From: Vitellaria paradoxa
Lineage: Eukaryota > Streptophyta > Magnoliopsida > Ericales > Sapotaceae
Length of the DNA: 64,000 nt
Assembly (NCBI GenBank): GCA_019916065.1
Contig: CM034238.1
Location: 1,721,699 to 1,785,698, forward strand
Direction: 5' to 3'
Shown in pieces: positions 10,028-22,220 of the stretch. The notes under the pieces are model-generated. The model was given only the letters and a program-made list of their open reading frames with translations, searched no databases and was not told where the DNA came from. How positions within the stretch are numbered: the first letter of the stretch is position 1; each line of letters opens with the position of its first letter. The position numbers were made by a program, and so were the translations under genes.

Positions 10028-11838
10028 GGTATTTAGCTTTGACAAAGCAAAGCAGAGCAGTGCAGGCGCAAAGAAATTACATATCCATCCTTGTTGGAGA
10101 AATAACATGTCCATTTTTTTTTTTTTTTTGTTTAAATCTGTGGTTAACCGGAATTATTGGTGGGATTGTCAAATAGTCCCTCTTTTTTTTTTTGGGCTCT
10201 CAAAAGAAGCAAATTCCTGTCGGTTCTCTCTCCCGTCTTCATTTGTGACAAGCGCACCAGTTACTTTGTATGTATCTTGGAAATTCCGTGTACCTTCAAA
10301 TCTTTTAGCTTGAAGGTGACATATATGGTTGGTGAACCTATAGCTTCCATTGGAAAATGTGGGTAACCTAAGGTTATAACTTGCGTTTGGATTAAAGATT
10401 TATCAAGAATAACGAGAAAAGTAATGATTCAAAATCAATTGATTGGGTTGTGATGAAAATATATATATATATATATATAAAAGAAAATGCATGAAATTTA
10501 AGAAATTAAAATTTAGTTGAATTAATAAACTAATATATTTATAAATGTTTATTATCTTATTATATTTCTTTTAATTCATTCAAACAGATTTATGTATTTT
10601 GAATTTTATGCTTACAGGTATTTAATTGATTCTTTTTGCTCTGTTCTGTTTGTTTCCTTTCAAAATGTAGAGAGTAAAATAGATGCAAGAGAAAAATGTT
10701 ATAGTAAACAAATACATAAGTCAGACATTTAGTGGCATATATCACTTCAAAAATATATATACATATATATATCATAGAATTATATCTTAATTATAACATT
10801 GTTATTATCATATTATTTTTTTTTTCATTCAAAATTTTTTTTAATTCAATTGCATTTTGCAAAAGTAAAATATCTACGAAAATTAAAATCAGGTGCCAAG
10901 TTTTGAAATTTAAGGTAGTAATGAACGTAAAACATTCGTAAGTAATCTTTTCGACTCGACTCCTTTAAAACTTAATTTGTCTTAATAAATTTTATTTTTT
11001 ATAAACATTCGCAGTAAATAAAAAAAAAACCACGTTAGTATACTACGCACAAAATAGCCATAATCATTATATAATGTGAATAGAATTGTGATCTTAATTA
11101 ATTCAAAAGAGATATGTAAGCAATTTAAAAAAAAATCATTAAATATTTTAGTAAATTGAAAATTTCAAGAATATTTTTTATTTAAGCAATTTTATTTCAT
11201 TTATTTTTACATACTTTTATTAACTTTTATCTTCCCCTGAAAATGTTGTGTAATTATAAATGAACAATAATTATGCAATCGTATATATCAGAGCTGATGT
11301 GTATATATTAGACTAATGTGCCCACTAGAATATGTCCATTAAGAGGGAAGACATGTATGTTATTACGTTTTTTAAAAAAATTATTTTTTATTATTTAAAG
11401 TTTAAAGAAGTTTTAAAGGATATATATTTTTTTTAAATTTCTAAAACAATTATGTTCAAGTAAAAATATAACATTGGTTTTACTAGTGTTTATTTTATTT
11501 TTTCAGAATATATATATTCTATTTTAAATATAATGAAGAACAATATATGTCCACTAAGGGGGAAGACTAGCATGTTATTAAGTTTTTTGGAAAAAATATT
11601 TTTTATTATTTAAAGTTTAAAGAAGTTTTAAAGGATATATATTTCTTTAAAATTTCTGAAACAATTATGTTCAAGTAAAAACGTGACACTGGTTTTGCTA
11701 GTAATTATTTTATTTTTTAGAATATATATATATATATTATTTTTAAATAAACTGAAGAACAATAAAAGGAATAATTTAAAATGAAAAAATTTTTCATAGG
11801 GTGAACATATTATGAAATTCCAAACTTGAGAGTTTAGA
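10028..11838. other. AT-rich duplicated non-coding DNA (block alpha)
   Basis: No gene. It contains (AT)n tracts near 10,461-10,480 and two diverged direct copies of about 240 bp. These share 'tatgtcca(t/c)taa' plus 'gggaagac' (11,333 and 11,548), and 'attatgttcaagtaaaaa' in each (11,450 and 11,667). The same arrangement is present in units 2 and 3 and, inverted, at 49.3-51.2 kb. Confidence 0.7.
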
Positions 11839-11846
11839 GGTTAAAC

Positions 11847-12418
11847 CATGGTTTTAAAAATCGGACCAGACTGGTCAGTTCAATTGGTTGAACCAGGAAC
11901 CGGTCAAAGAAACGGTCCGGTCCACTGGTAAAACCCAGTGAACTGTTGAATCGGCCTAAAATAGGTGGCCCACTGGTGCCGGTTTTGCCAGTAGAACCGG
12001 GCCATTTTTTTTATTTTTTTGAATGGTAAAATAAATAAACTAACATGCACTAACCTGGAATCGAACCTAGAACTATTTTGTGGTAAAATATTATTATTCC
12101 ATTGAACCACTGATACTTATTATTTTTTATTTTTGTTTAGTTTTATTTATATAATATATTAGTTTTAAGTGATTTTATTTTACAACACTTTTTGTTGACA
12201 CTTTTTATTAGTAAAACAAAATAGAGTAGACGAATATGTAAAAAAATATAAGTTTTTAAAATTATTATATAATTTTAACATATTTTTATATTTTATTTAT
12301 ATATTTAAATATATTTATGACGTCATGGTTCAACTCCGATTGAACCAACGGTTGAACCATTAACCCGTGACCCGGTCGCTTTTCTGGTTCGATAAACAGT
12401 CCGGTTTTTAAAACATTG
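11847..12418. mobile_element. 572 bp hAT-type MITE with 8 bp target duplication and two empty-site copies
   Basis: The ends 'catggttttaaaaatcggac' and, read in reverse, 'caatgttttaaaaaccggac' are terminal inverted repeats. The element is flanked on both sides by 'ggttaaac' (11,839-11,846 and 12,419-12,426). Units 2 (about 25,856) and 3 (about 31,672) have one 'ggttaaac' and no element at the same place, so the insertion came after the segmental duplication. An 8 bp duplication is the hAT hallmark. Inside is an antisense tRNA-like box ('ggaatcgaacct', about 12,058). No transposase. Confidence 0.93.
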
Positions 12419-12426
12419 GGTTAAAC

Positions 12427-13599
12427 ACGGGATATTTTGGGTAATCCAAATAAAATTATTTAAATTATTTAATTTGAAAGGGCAAAATTATCAAAGTATA
12501 AAAGTTGATTTAATTAATTGTACTCTAACAATAACATTATAAAATTTAGCAATACAAGCACTTCTTTTTTATGAAGTCTCAACTTTAACAAAATCTCAAA
12601 TTCTGCGAAATTTCTTACCTTATTCCATTAATATATCTTAATTTTTATAATTATTAGTACTTTTCATAGAAATAAAAAAATTAATAAATACCACGCCGAT
12701 TTAATTTTATATTTCTTAGTATTTTTTAAATATTCTTTTTAACCACCTACTATCTTTATATTTTTTTATGTCTTTAAAGTCACATAATTACAAATTATTT
12801 ACTTAAATTTAATTTAAAATCAACTATTTATATTATAAGTGTTTTAATATGTTTTATTTTAATTTTTTGATAATTTATTTAAAATTAAATATATATATAT
12901 ATATATATATATTTAAAAAAATTATTTTAGAGCATTTATTAAGTGCCAATAAATATATGCCATACAATAATATTTTGTACTTTAATGAATTTGTAAATAA
13001 AAAAATGTAAAACATTATTACCTAACAAGTTGCTATTAAACAGGCAATGGTTAACAAATACAAAAAATCATACAAATACACTCTACTTGGAATGATAGAT
13101 TTGTTAGGATTTGATTTACACATACATTATATTTGGAATAACAGATTTAATGGGATTTGATTTCCACATACACTCTGCTTGGAATAGTAAAATTTAATGG
13201 TATTTGATTTTATTTGGTAAGAATTTTTACCAAAATTTTACCAAATTTTTACCAAAATTTTACCAAATTTTTATGTTCGAAAGTAAAATAAAATTTTATG
13301 ATTTAGATTTGATTTTATTTTATAATTTAAATTTTAAAATTTTTATAATTTAATAAAAATTTATTTTTTAAACTATCTAAGTAAGTAGATAAATTTACTT
13401 TCATATACAATATTTGTCATATTTTATACTCTATTACTATAATTAAATTTTGTATGTTGTATAAATTAATTTAATTTTTTAATTAAAATATATATTTTAA
13501 ATATAAAACTTTATTTATCAAATTAATTCAATCTTTAAATTCCAAGTCAATTCCAAAAGGAAATGTTTACAAAAGCAGCAACAAAGCAAAGGTAGGAGG
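12427..13599. other. AT-rich upstream region of F-box gene, unit 1
   Basis: No gene. It holds (AT)n at 12,891-12,911 and a run of short repeats of the type 'tacactcta(c/t)ttggaat' at about 13,078, 13,130 and 13,175. The 'ttaccaaa(a)ttttt' motif is repeated about four times at 13,225-13,272. Confidence 0.6.
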
Positions 13600-13897
13600 A
13601 AAAACGAGGCGGCCCAAACCCCGAGTTCTCGGTTTTCTCTTATATATCTATCGTATTCTTGTTTCTCTCCCTTACCCAGAGAGGAGAAGGAACCAGGCCC
13701 TTGTCACCAATCGATAAGGGGCCCTGCAGCGCCGGCGACTGCCATTCTCGCTGCACAAGTCCAGTCCGCCGGCACCGAGTTAGCACAGCGGCAGTGACCT
13801 GTGATCTGTCAGAGCTTTGCGCCGGCAAACTCTTGCCGGCCAGCATTGCACGCACACCGTCAGCCCGCTGCCGTAGCGTGCCGGAACGTTGCTTCAG
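13600..13897 (+). promoter_or_regulatory. GC-rich promoter and ATG-free leader exon of the unit 1 F-box gene
   Basis: A TATA box 'ttatatat' lies at 13,640-13,647 in otherwise GC-rich DNA. The roughly 225 nt after the expected start site contain no ATG on the plus strand and end in a good donor, 'gcttcag' followed by 'gtcgga' at 13,898. The next suitable acceptor is 'tttatgcag' at 15,563-15,571, just 11 bases before the F-box start codon. So this is most simply the 5' untranslated first exon, with a 1.67 kb leader intron. The segment is strongly conserved in units 2 and 3. Transcription start is inferred, not shown. Confidence 0.65.
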
Positions 13898-15582
13898 GTC
13901 GGACTCCTTTCCTTAATTTGTCACCTGCATTTGCCAGTGCACATATGTAGTTAGTCGATTGTATATATAAATTTATTTTTTGAATTATGTGAAAAAGAAA
14001 TTAAACTAATATTGGTTTTGAGCTATTGAAATCGATTTGATGCAAATTTTAAGGTCCTAATTTTTTTTTTTTTTTTTTTAACTTTGGAACTCTTGAATAT
14101 GGGAAAGAAAGATTTTTTTCCTGGTCTAGAGTTGAATGGTTTGGTTTAGTCACAAGTGCGCCCTATCCATTGTTACGAAAGATTTAGTAATAATCTTGAC
14201 TCTTTACTTAAATCCCAAAACCTAGCTAAATGGTTAAACGAGGCAGACGACTTTAAAGTTACTTGAAGTTGTTGTGACGGTTGTCCTTCTCATCCATGAT
14301 GTGTAATAATAATAATAAATTATGTGAATGTTGAAGAAGTTAATGGTTTTTAAAAGTATTATTATGTGAACTTCGAAGAAGTTAATGGTTCTAACTTCTA
14401 TATTATTGTTTCTGTTGATTTTTATTCTGTTTAATTTAAATATACATATGTTTATCCAACTAGATTATCATGAAATTTAATTGCAAAATAGTAAACGAAT
14501 GAATAATGATTCTAGGCCAATGCTAAAAAAGATGTGGACCTTAAATCCCCACTGGCTTTTGTTGGGCCTTTTAAATGTTCCTCGAAAAAATAGAAATTTA
14601 TCAAAAAAAAAAATAATATATATATATATATATATCCCTTTGTATTTCTTATCCACATATATTATTTGTATGCATTGGAGGTTTATTCCCAACAAAGTTA
14701 CGTAATCTGTTTTAGTGCATCCTATGTCACTATTAATATTTTTTATTAGAATATTACTACAATATAACTGCAATAATAGAAACACGCGTGCGACTTTAGT
14801 TAATTTATAGAACTTTAATTAGTAAGAATTCATTGAACAGTTTATGTTTCAACCTACATGCTGACTCCGATTTTTTTTGGGGGGATATGTTAATATAATT
14901 GGGAAAGGCTAAATGCAATTAGGGTTGGTAAATCTGACTGTGAACCCATCCAATTGAATCAAAGATAAATGATTTTGGATCAATTAAAATAATTGAATGA
15001 GTCTAATTGAGTGGAGAAGAAGAAACCTCATTAATTATTAAATGGGGTCCAATTGGGTGATGGAGAAACATTATAGTTTTCCAAAAATTTCCTAATTACT
15101 TAATTTTGGCAGCTATAATCCTGCCAAATTTTTGTTTCTTTCTCCTTTTTAAATGTATCCTAGCAATCTACTAAAGATTGCTGATTATTTCGATTTTTTG
15201 TTATCCATATCTTGATCATAAGTAGGAGTCAAAAGTTCACCTGAAAAAAATTCCTTATATTAACTTTCTATTTAGTATCTAAATCTGATTATCATCTTAT
15301 TCTTTTTGCTAGTGACTTTTTCATAATTACTTATTTTCATATTATAGTTTTGTTTGCTTTGTGTGTGTGTGTATGTAATATGACTATATTCACGGAGAAG
15401 AGATTTGTTTTAAATGAATTGAGTTGAAAGCTTTCTTCAATCTCTCTCCCAAGTTTGCTATTTCATGAGTAATTTATGCAAAACCTAGACCTTCTGGCAT
15501 TAAAGTTAATTCAATTATTTATTGATTTGGTTTAGTGTCTTTTTTGTTGAGCATGATGTTGATTTATGCAGCTGATATTCAG

Positions 15583-17482
15583 ATGGGGCAATGCAACAAG
15601 GGCGTATCTATAATGGAGAGTGAGATTAGTCAATTACCTGACGATATTTTGGGGTGTATATTGTCTAAATTACCACTAAAGGAAGCAATAGCTACCAGCA
15701 TCCTTTCAAGTCGTTGGAGGCATCTCTGGAGGAGGCGTTGCACTTGCCTTGACTTTGATTGTTTGGCTAGTTTTCAGCCAATAAGGCATACACAAGAGTT
15801 GCATATGATGGCAATGCGTAACTTTTTCAGAGGGGTTAATCAGGTTTTGAGATTACTCGAATCTGTTACTATTGAAGAATTTAAAGTTTGTTATGTTTTA
15901 GTTAATAAAAGATTCAGGAATGATATTGACAAGTGGATGGAGTTTGCACTGTCAAAAAATGTTCAAAGGCTTGAGGTGAATCTACGTCCGTTAAGATGGC
16001 ACACGGAGAGGGCTTATGCCTTTTGCCAAAAGCTTTTCTTCGGGCGAAGTAGTAGTCATGATCATAAACATGAAGGCAATAATAATAGTGAACAACATCC
16101 TTCTTCAAGGTTTGGCACCACAACCATGGCTCATCATCCGGGTTTCAAGTCCCTCAAATCATTATGTCTGACTCATCTATATGTGAGTGAGGAAGTTGTT
16201 GAATTATTTGTGTCTAACTGTCCAGAGCTTGAACGTTTATCGATTCGTAGTTGTTGGTCGTCGGGTAATTTTAGACTTATTAACCCACTCTGTCAATTGA
16301 AGTACTTGGAGCTAGAGAGATGCATGCGTATTTCATCGATTGAGATTTCTAATGCAAGTATTGTTTCCTTGGTTATACGGAGTGCTTCATCGATTGAATT
16401 CATTATGATCTCTCATGTAGTAAATCTCGTTTCCTTCAAATACTTTGGGAGTGAGACAAACATTCTTCTTCAGGATGCTCCTAGCTCCCTTGTTGATGTA
16501 TACATTGGAAATTATTCATTTCCTTCTTATATTAATTGGTATGATTTATTTGATCAGCTTTCGTGCTGCCTCAAAACCCTCAAGTTGAAATATACCTATA
16601 TATTGGTTAGTATGCACTTAAATTATTATTGTTGTTGTTATTATTATGGTGATGGTTGTTTTTATTATGATTAGTCAGTGTGTCTTACACTTAAATCTTT
16701 TCTTTTTAGCTAAATTCAATGCCGGAATTAATTGCTCTCAAGGAATTGATAGTGGAATGCAATCAAAGGAGTGATGATTGTGCACTCCTTTATCATGCTT
16801 CGCACGTGGAGATGTGCCCTAATTTGGAAAGATTTGTGATCCGGGTACATCATTAGTACATATTTTGTAATTGATACTATTTCATATTTTTCTGATATAT
16901 GGTAAAATCCAAAGAAGGAAAAAAAAAGTTTTACTTATATTTATAATTTTATCTAAACTTTGCTATCAAGTTTCAATTAGAAATTCTAAATCTTGGATCT
17001 AAAGTCTCACTCTTCGAAAAAAAAATAATTGAATTAAAATTATCATATGCATACGTAGCTAGGATATAATATTACTCTTTGTGAATTGTATGCCTATTTA
17101 TTGTATATATATGTGTGTGTGTATATATATATATATCTCGCAGACAATATGGAAGGGGTCGATTCGTGTTACTAATCGGAAGAAAGTTAGAAGATGGGAG
17201 AGAGGCTCTTGGTGCCATAAATGCCTTAAGGAAGTTGAGTTGGGTGGCTATTATGGAAGTAAAAGGGATCTTGAGCTTGCTTTGTTCTTCTTCGATAGCG
17301 CTGTGGCACTTGAAAAAATGATTATTGATCCTCGCGATCAATCCTACGTTATTTGTGACCAATCCTTTATTGATTGCGGTGATAATTGGGATGACACCAA
17401 ATTACGACCAGTTGCAAGAAGTCGTGCCAATCAACAGCTTAAAGGGAAAGTACCCAATGGAGTCAAGTTAGTGATCCTTTGA
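15583..17482 (+). CDS. F-box/FBD/LRR-repeat protein, unit 1
   Basis: Proteins of this plant family are substrate receptors of SCF ubiquitin ligases: the F-box binds SKP1 and the leucine-rich part binds a target. Three coding exons, 15,583-16,605, 16,710-16,844 and 17,144-17,482, join in phase 0 at canonical GT-AG sites to give 498 residues. The F-box lies at about 15-55 (ISQLPDDILGCILSKLPL, then SSRWRHLWRRR). Leucine-rich repeats run from about 200 to 330 (FKSLKSLCLTHLYVSEEVV, LKYLELERCMRISSIEIS). The C-terminal FBD-like part has CPNLERFVIR at the second junction and ALEKMIIDPRDQ near the end. I chose MGQCNKG as start because it directly follows the leader acceptor at 15,571; the upstream in-frame ATGs lie in the intron. 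The frame is intact. The target is unknown. Confidence 0.88.
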
Positions 17483-18119
17483 TTTTGATTAATAATTCGT
17501 TACCAGCCAACTTTTGGGACAACAAGCGAGCACGACTAGTTAGCTCCAGTTTTATTTTGAAGTTAATTTTTTTCACTAGTTATTCTCTTTTGAATGACTT
17601 AACATAATTTGAGGAAGGGATTGATTTATAGCTTAATTTGAGAAAGAAATTGATTCAACATATATATATTGCGGGAAGCAGGTATATATATATATATATG
17701 TGGAAATTAAACCTAGTGCATATATCTGATTGATTCTTGTGATCTAAGAAGGTGGAATTGATATTTAATAAATATTTGTGAGAAGTCCTTGTTTCCATCA
17801 TAGGAATTGACCATATCGATTATATCGCAATTTGCATATATATAAAGTAGGGTCCTTAAAATTGTAATTGCTCTACTTTTAAAATATGTAACTTTGTTAA
17901 TTAATAATTATTAAATACTATATATCAATTAATATTATAATTTTCTAAATTAAATTATGACAATCCCTTAATATTTAAATTTTAAATATTACAATTATCT
18001 AAATTAAGTTTAGTTTACCACTTAATATTATACTTTAACAATAATTATATTTAAAAAATATTTTCAAAAATCAACAATGTAAAAACTCCAAAACTAATAA
18101 GTGGTATATATGGAAGGAA
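17483..18119. other. 3' flank of unit 1 F-box gene
   Basis: AT-rich, with (TA)n at 17,658-17,700. No gene recognised. Conserved with 36,706-37,360 in unit 3. Confidence 0.6.
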
Positions 18120-18597
18120 ATGAGTTGAAAAATTGGTCAAAAAAAGTGATAAAAATTATATTATTTTTATTCAATTATTTCAATTTTTTCTAGCAAAAAA
18201 ATTCTTACTTTTTCCAAGCAAATTAATCGCCAAAAGTAATAACTTCGGCTACCAATTAATCAGCGAAGGGTCTACATTTATCGACCAAAATAAACCCTTA
18301 AAAGTGATCCTTTAGTGACCAATTAATCGGTAAATATAATAAATTTATTATTCATTTTTATGGTGACTTTTCAATTAGTAAGGAAAAGATTACCCTTTAA
18401 CGACCATAGCTAAACGAGTGACTAATAACCAAATGATCGCTAAAAGTCACCACGTAGCAATTAATATTAATTTAGTCTAGAAAAATTTATTATTAGCGAC
18501 CAATTTTAATTTGATCGACAAAAGTAACCATTTAATAACTAAATTTGTATTTGGTCAAAAAAATGATCATTAGAAATGCATTTTTCTGTAGTGATCT
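18120..18597 (-). mobile_element. CACTA-like element remnant
   Basis: Read on the minus strand it begins 'cactacagaaaaatgcattt' at 18,596, a typical CACTA terminus. Inside are many copies, in both orientations, of a sub-terminal motif of the type 'agcgaccaatt' / 'atcgctaaaag'. No matching second terminus or transposase is seen, so it is a truncated or very small non-autonomous copy. The unit 3 counterpart (37,365-37,838) has the terminus mutated to 'cgctacaggaa'. Confidence 0.65.
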
Positions 18598-20371
18598 CTG
18601 TTGCGTATATCTACTACATGTTAACTTCGACGTGTTTTTCCTTTTTTGTTTTAAAATCAGCTGACATCCTACTCCATTTTTTTCCAGTTTCGAAAAAACT
18701 TTCCAGCAACTCATTAAAAGATTTTGCATGCCACTACTAGGATTCTATTGCGAATCTCAAGTTACAAAGATTTGGAGCTAGGAGAGTTCAAAAGAGGTAA
18801 CAACTATTGACTAAAGTTGGTTTGAACCCAGTCACAACAACATTTCGAGTAAGGAGGTAGATTAATTGAAGAGTTTAATGAATGAAGGAGGATAAAGAAG
18901 TAGAGAGTAAAGAAGAGGGGAGATGAAGGATCAAGCAAAAAAGAGTGCTGTAAATTGAAGCAAGTGAAACAATACTTTGTCAAAATTCATTTTCAATTTC
19001 ATTATGAAACTTTAAATATATACATATACACACACTATCCTACAAGACAAACCAGGAGTATTGTGACATCAAAAAAATTAATAAATTTTTAATTTTGATA
19101 AAATATTTAATTTCAATAATATATACCATTTTATCTCCCATTAATTTTAAATCATACTTTCAAAGAATAACCAACCCTATGTTGTGTTAAACATTTCAAA
19201 TTTTTAAATACAATTTCATTTTTCTTTCCAACTCCTAGCTAATTAATTGGATTGCGCAAACAAAATATATGGAGAAAAGACATTGATTTTGGCCGATAAA
19301 ATCGGTAAGGGACAAACACACCATTTGATGAAGCTCTTGCCATTTTTGCATGGACACAGAGACTAGTAGGAAGGGCACATGCCAAGGCTTGAAAAGACAT
19401 TTTAACTTGTGTAGATGAAATAACCGATACTTACATAAATCAATTAAAGGCCTTCTTATCCAACCTTTAATTATTAATTGAAGATCATGTACAGCTAACT
19501 AACTGAAATTGTTTTCCAAGAATAAAAATGCAATAATACAAGACAAAAACATGAAAGTGAGGAAGGAAGATCGGGCAAAAGCACCATCTTAACATCTTAT
19601 TTGTACATGCACAAGAAAAATATACTTGAAGTTGTGTAACAAGGGATAGAGAATTATCACTTAGTGGAGCAAGTCAGCCTCCTATCCATTAAAAAAAAAT
19701 GGATAATTAGTCAAACAATTACCGCACAATAGCTCTCCTACTTACCCAAAAAAGTTAAAAAAATAAAAAATAAAAAAATAAAGCACAAGTACCGCACAAT
19801 AAGAATGCCAGGTGCAGAAAAATATTTAGCATCCTGCATTAATCCATAAAGAAGTACTTATTAACTGCTATTGTGTTGCCAAAATACGATTGCAATTCCT
19901 AGGCTTAGGGGAAACTTTGATCATAATTGTTTAGTAAATAGTGTTATAATGTTGATAGTACTTGGAAGCTTACTTGTTATCATATTTGGAAGTCATAGAA
20001 GATTCTTGCCGTATTTTTATTTGAATTTAATAGAATTCGCAATTAATATTGTATTGAGAAACTTCCTAATTAGTTGAAAATTTTCTTAATTTATCTAAAA
20101 TCTTGTGCAATACTCAAAAGTAAGTTAAGATATATAAGTTAAAATATCTTAGATCTAAGTTTGGAGAATTGAGCTCCAACAAATTATGTTCAAGTTTGGA
20201 TTCTATTCTCTATTTAAAGAAATATTTTCAAAATATTCTTTTACGATTTAGGTCTAGAAAAAGAAAATATTTAATTATTCAAATTATCGATCTTCAAGAT
20301 TCATTCATATACGTCCAATTTGAAATTACAAATCAAATTATCCATATAACAAACAAAAAGAAACACACATT

Positions 20372-20792
20372 TAGAGAGTGTTTGGTGCGATAGAAATTGC
20401 TGAAAACTTTAAAAATCTCTAAAATTCTCTTAACACATTTCTAACATATTTTGTACATCTCGTACTTCGTGATACAACTATAAATTTATACATATCTGCA
20501 TATCCCAACAAATTACAAACCTTAATAACATTCTACAAACGCCAATAATTTTTCTACAAATCTAAAAAATTTTCACATCTTTCAATAAATTCTAATAAAA
20601 CCGTTCTGACGGATCCAAAAAACTATTCGAAAAGTTTTTTTCTCCAAAAAACTGATGTAAAAGTTAAAATGTTTCGTTATTTATATTTGAAAAACGTGAT
20701 TTGGTAGTTGTGTGTCAAATGTTTAAAAATTACCCAAATCACATTTTTCTTTATTTTTTGTTATTTTTCGTCGCACCACATGCCCCGTTAGT
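20372..20792. mobile_element. MITE-like element, unit 1 copy
   Basis: The left end 'gtgtttggtgcgatagaaat' and the right end in reverse ('acggggcatgtggtgcgacg') are imperfect inverted repeats of about 20 bp around a 420 bp AT-rich interior. The copies at 28,938-29,352 and 39,620-39,985 are in the same place in units 2 and 3, so the insertion is older than the duplication. Confidence 0.65.
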
Positions 20793-22056
20793 ATAATTTT
20801 AAACTAACACAATTTATATATTTTCCCCAATTTTGGTCTCACGGCATCAACTAATATTCTTTGGAGGTCTAAAAATTAATTAGCTCAAATTTGTCATTTC
20901 AAATGATTGATATAATCACTTTTCTCTCAGCATTGCCCTCCATAAGAAGGTTGATCGTGTAAGCGAAACAATTAACAAAGCCTCTTATCTCTAATTTTTT
21001 GCCACCCTTCCTAGACATAAGAATAGCTGGTCAAAAAAACAAAAAATTATTATGCAATTTGGCTCAATGAGAATGATAACGTAAGAGACAAAAGACTATT
21101 TGCACAGTACAAACAAACTAACCCTCTCTTAAAATTTTTTATAATATAATTAAAATTAATATTTTACTTGTACAAAATATTATATCATTCCGTACACTGC
21201 ACGAGTAAACATTAGTAAAGTGCGTTTTGGAAAATATCTTATCTTCTCAACTTCTAAAATCCGTCAAAAATAAGACGGATTTAAAATTCTAACTAAAAAA
21301 ATAAATGGTTTAAGACGATAATAGTAAGTAAAAATAATAGACTAGTAATAGCAACAATTAATTAATTGAATACCCTATCCGTTTATGTCTCTTGAATTCT
21401 CCACTAAGTATTCTCCACTAAGTACTAGCCATGACTCATGTCACACCTCATGGTATTAAAACTGGTGAATTGGAGGTATAACAAAGGATTCACCATACCA
21501 TGCTACATCTTGGATGGCCTTTGTCACCATCCATGCCGTCTAAGTTTTGTTTGATGTTTAGTAGAGGGGTATGCCCCTTGCAAGGATTTGCTGTTCTAGT
21601 TTTTTAGTCATACATATTTTCACACCTCCTTGAAAAAGAAAAATGTTCAATGTTGAGATATATTAAAGATTCAAAACTTTCATTGATTATACTTGCGTGT
21701 ATGTGAGAAAAGGAACATCTTTTTTCACCACAAAATTAATGTTCTATCAGGAACAAGTCACGAGGATTAAAAAAACTGCAGTCAGTATATAAGAAGATCA
21801 AAGGTAAACCGCAATGTGTCTTTAATTTGTCAAATGAAAATCCCAATATTTATCCTTGGACTCAACTGAGGGTACGGCATTCCATACAGCTAATTGAGAG
21901 GCCCAATGCATGGCCGACCCAAAAAATTTGGACTTAAGCTTGTTGAGGCCCAGTTTAGTTTTAGCTTTTTTAAAAAAGGTTGGGTTTGGTTACGTAGCTT
22001 TTGGGCCCAAAAAGCTTAATAGCCCAAAAAAAAAAAAGACTGATACAATAGGAGCT
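20793..22056. other. Transposon-rich non-coding DNA of unit 1
   Basis: No gene. A 15 bp direct duplication, 'tattctccactaagt', at about 21,408 is absent from units 2 and 3. Conserved otherwise with 29,353-30,602 and 39,986-41,152. Confidence 0.6.
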
Positions 22057-22140
22057 TTTTCCACTTTCCATTGAGACGGAAGATTTAACTCTCCAAATTT
22101 TTCCACTTTCCATTGAGACGGAAGATTTAACTCTCCAAAT
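22057..22140. repeat. 42 bp tandem duplication specific to unit 1
   Basis: The unit 'ccactttccattgagacgga' plus 22 bases occurs at 22,061 and again at 22,103. Unit 2 has a single copy near 30,612. Confidence 0.9.
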
Positions 22141-22220
22141 TTCCTCACCCAATCTCCATAATCCCTAAAACACCTTAAGTGCGTATAGAAATCTAAAAAC
22201 CCAATTTACTCCCATTTGTT

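Larger units (their letters stand above)
9880..22220 (+). repeat. Segmental duplication, unit 1 (complete form)
   Basis: From 'tttggtttctttattggctt' (9,882) this segment matches unit 2 (from 23,823) and, further in, unit 3 (from 30,737). Order: last exon of the DUF1640-like gene, about 3.5 kb of AT-rich DNA, GC-rich promoter and leader exon, F-box gene, then a transposon-rich 3' part ending near 22,220 ('cccatttgtttaataaa'). Unit-specific changes: a hAT insertion at 11,847 and a 42 bp tandem duplication at 22,057. Confidence 0.9.

Noticed and set aside
12050..12115. tRNA-like box 'ggaatcgaacct' as a tRNA gene
   Set aside because: It lies inside the hAT MITE, antisense, with no acceptor stem or anticodon arm around it.
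13640..13916. GC-rich open frames on both strands of the leader exon as a protein gene
   Set aside because: No ATG on the plus strand, the minus-strand frame is Arg/Ser/Pro-rich without domain, and frames are not kept between units. The segment fits a 5' leader better.
14477..14785. Minus-strand open frame in the F-box leader intron (also at 27,960 and 33,779)
   Set aside because: The reading frame runs through an (AT)n tract, changes length between copies and lies in an intron.
19871..20077. Open frame repeated in all three units (also 28,423 and 39,132) as a conserved small gene
   Set aside because: It is conserved only because the whole segment is duplicated. It is AT-driven, has no motif, and the unit 3 copy ends early.
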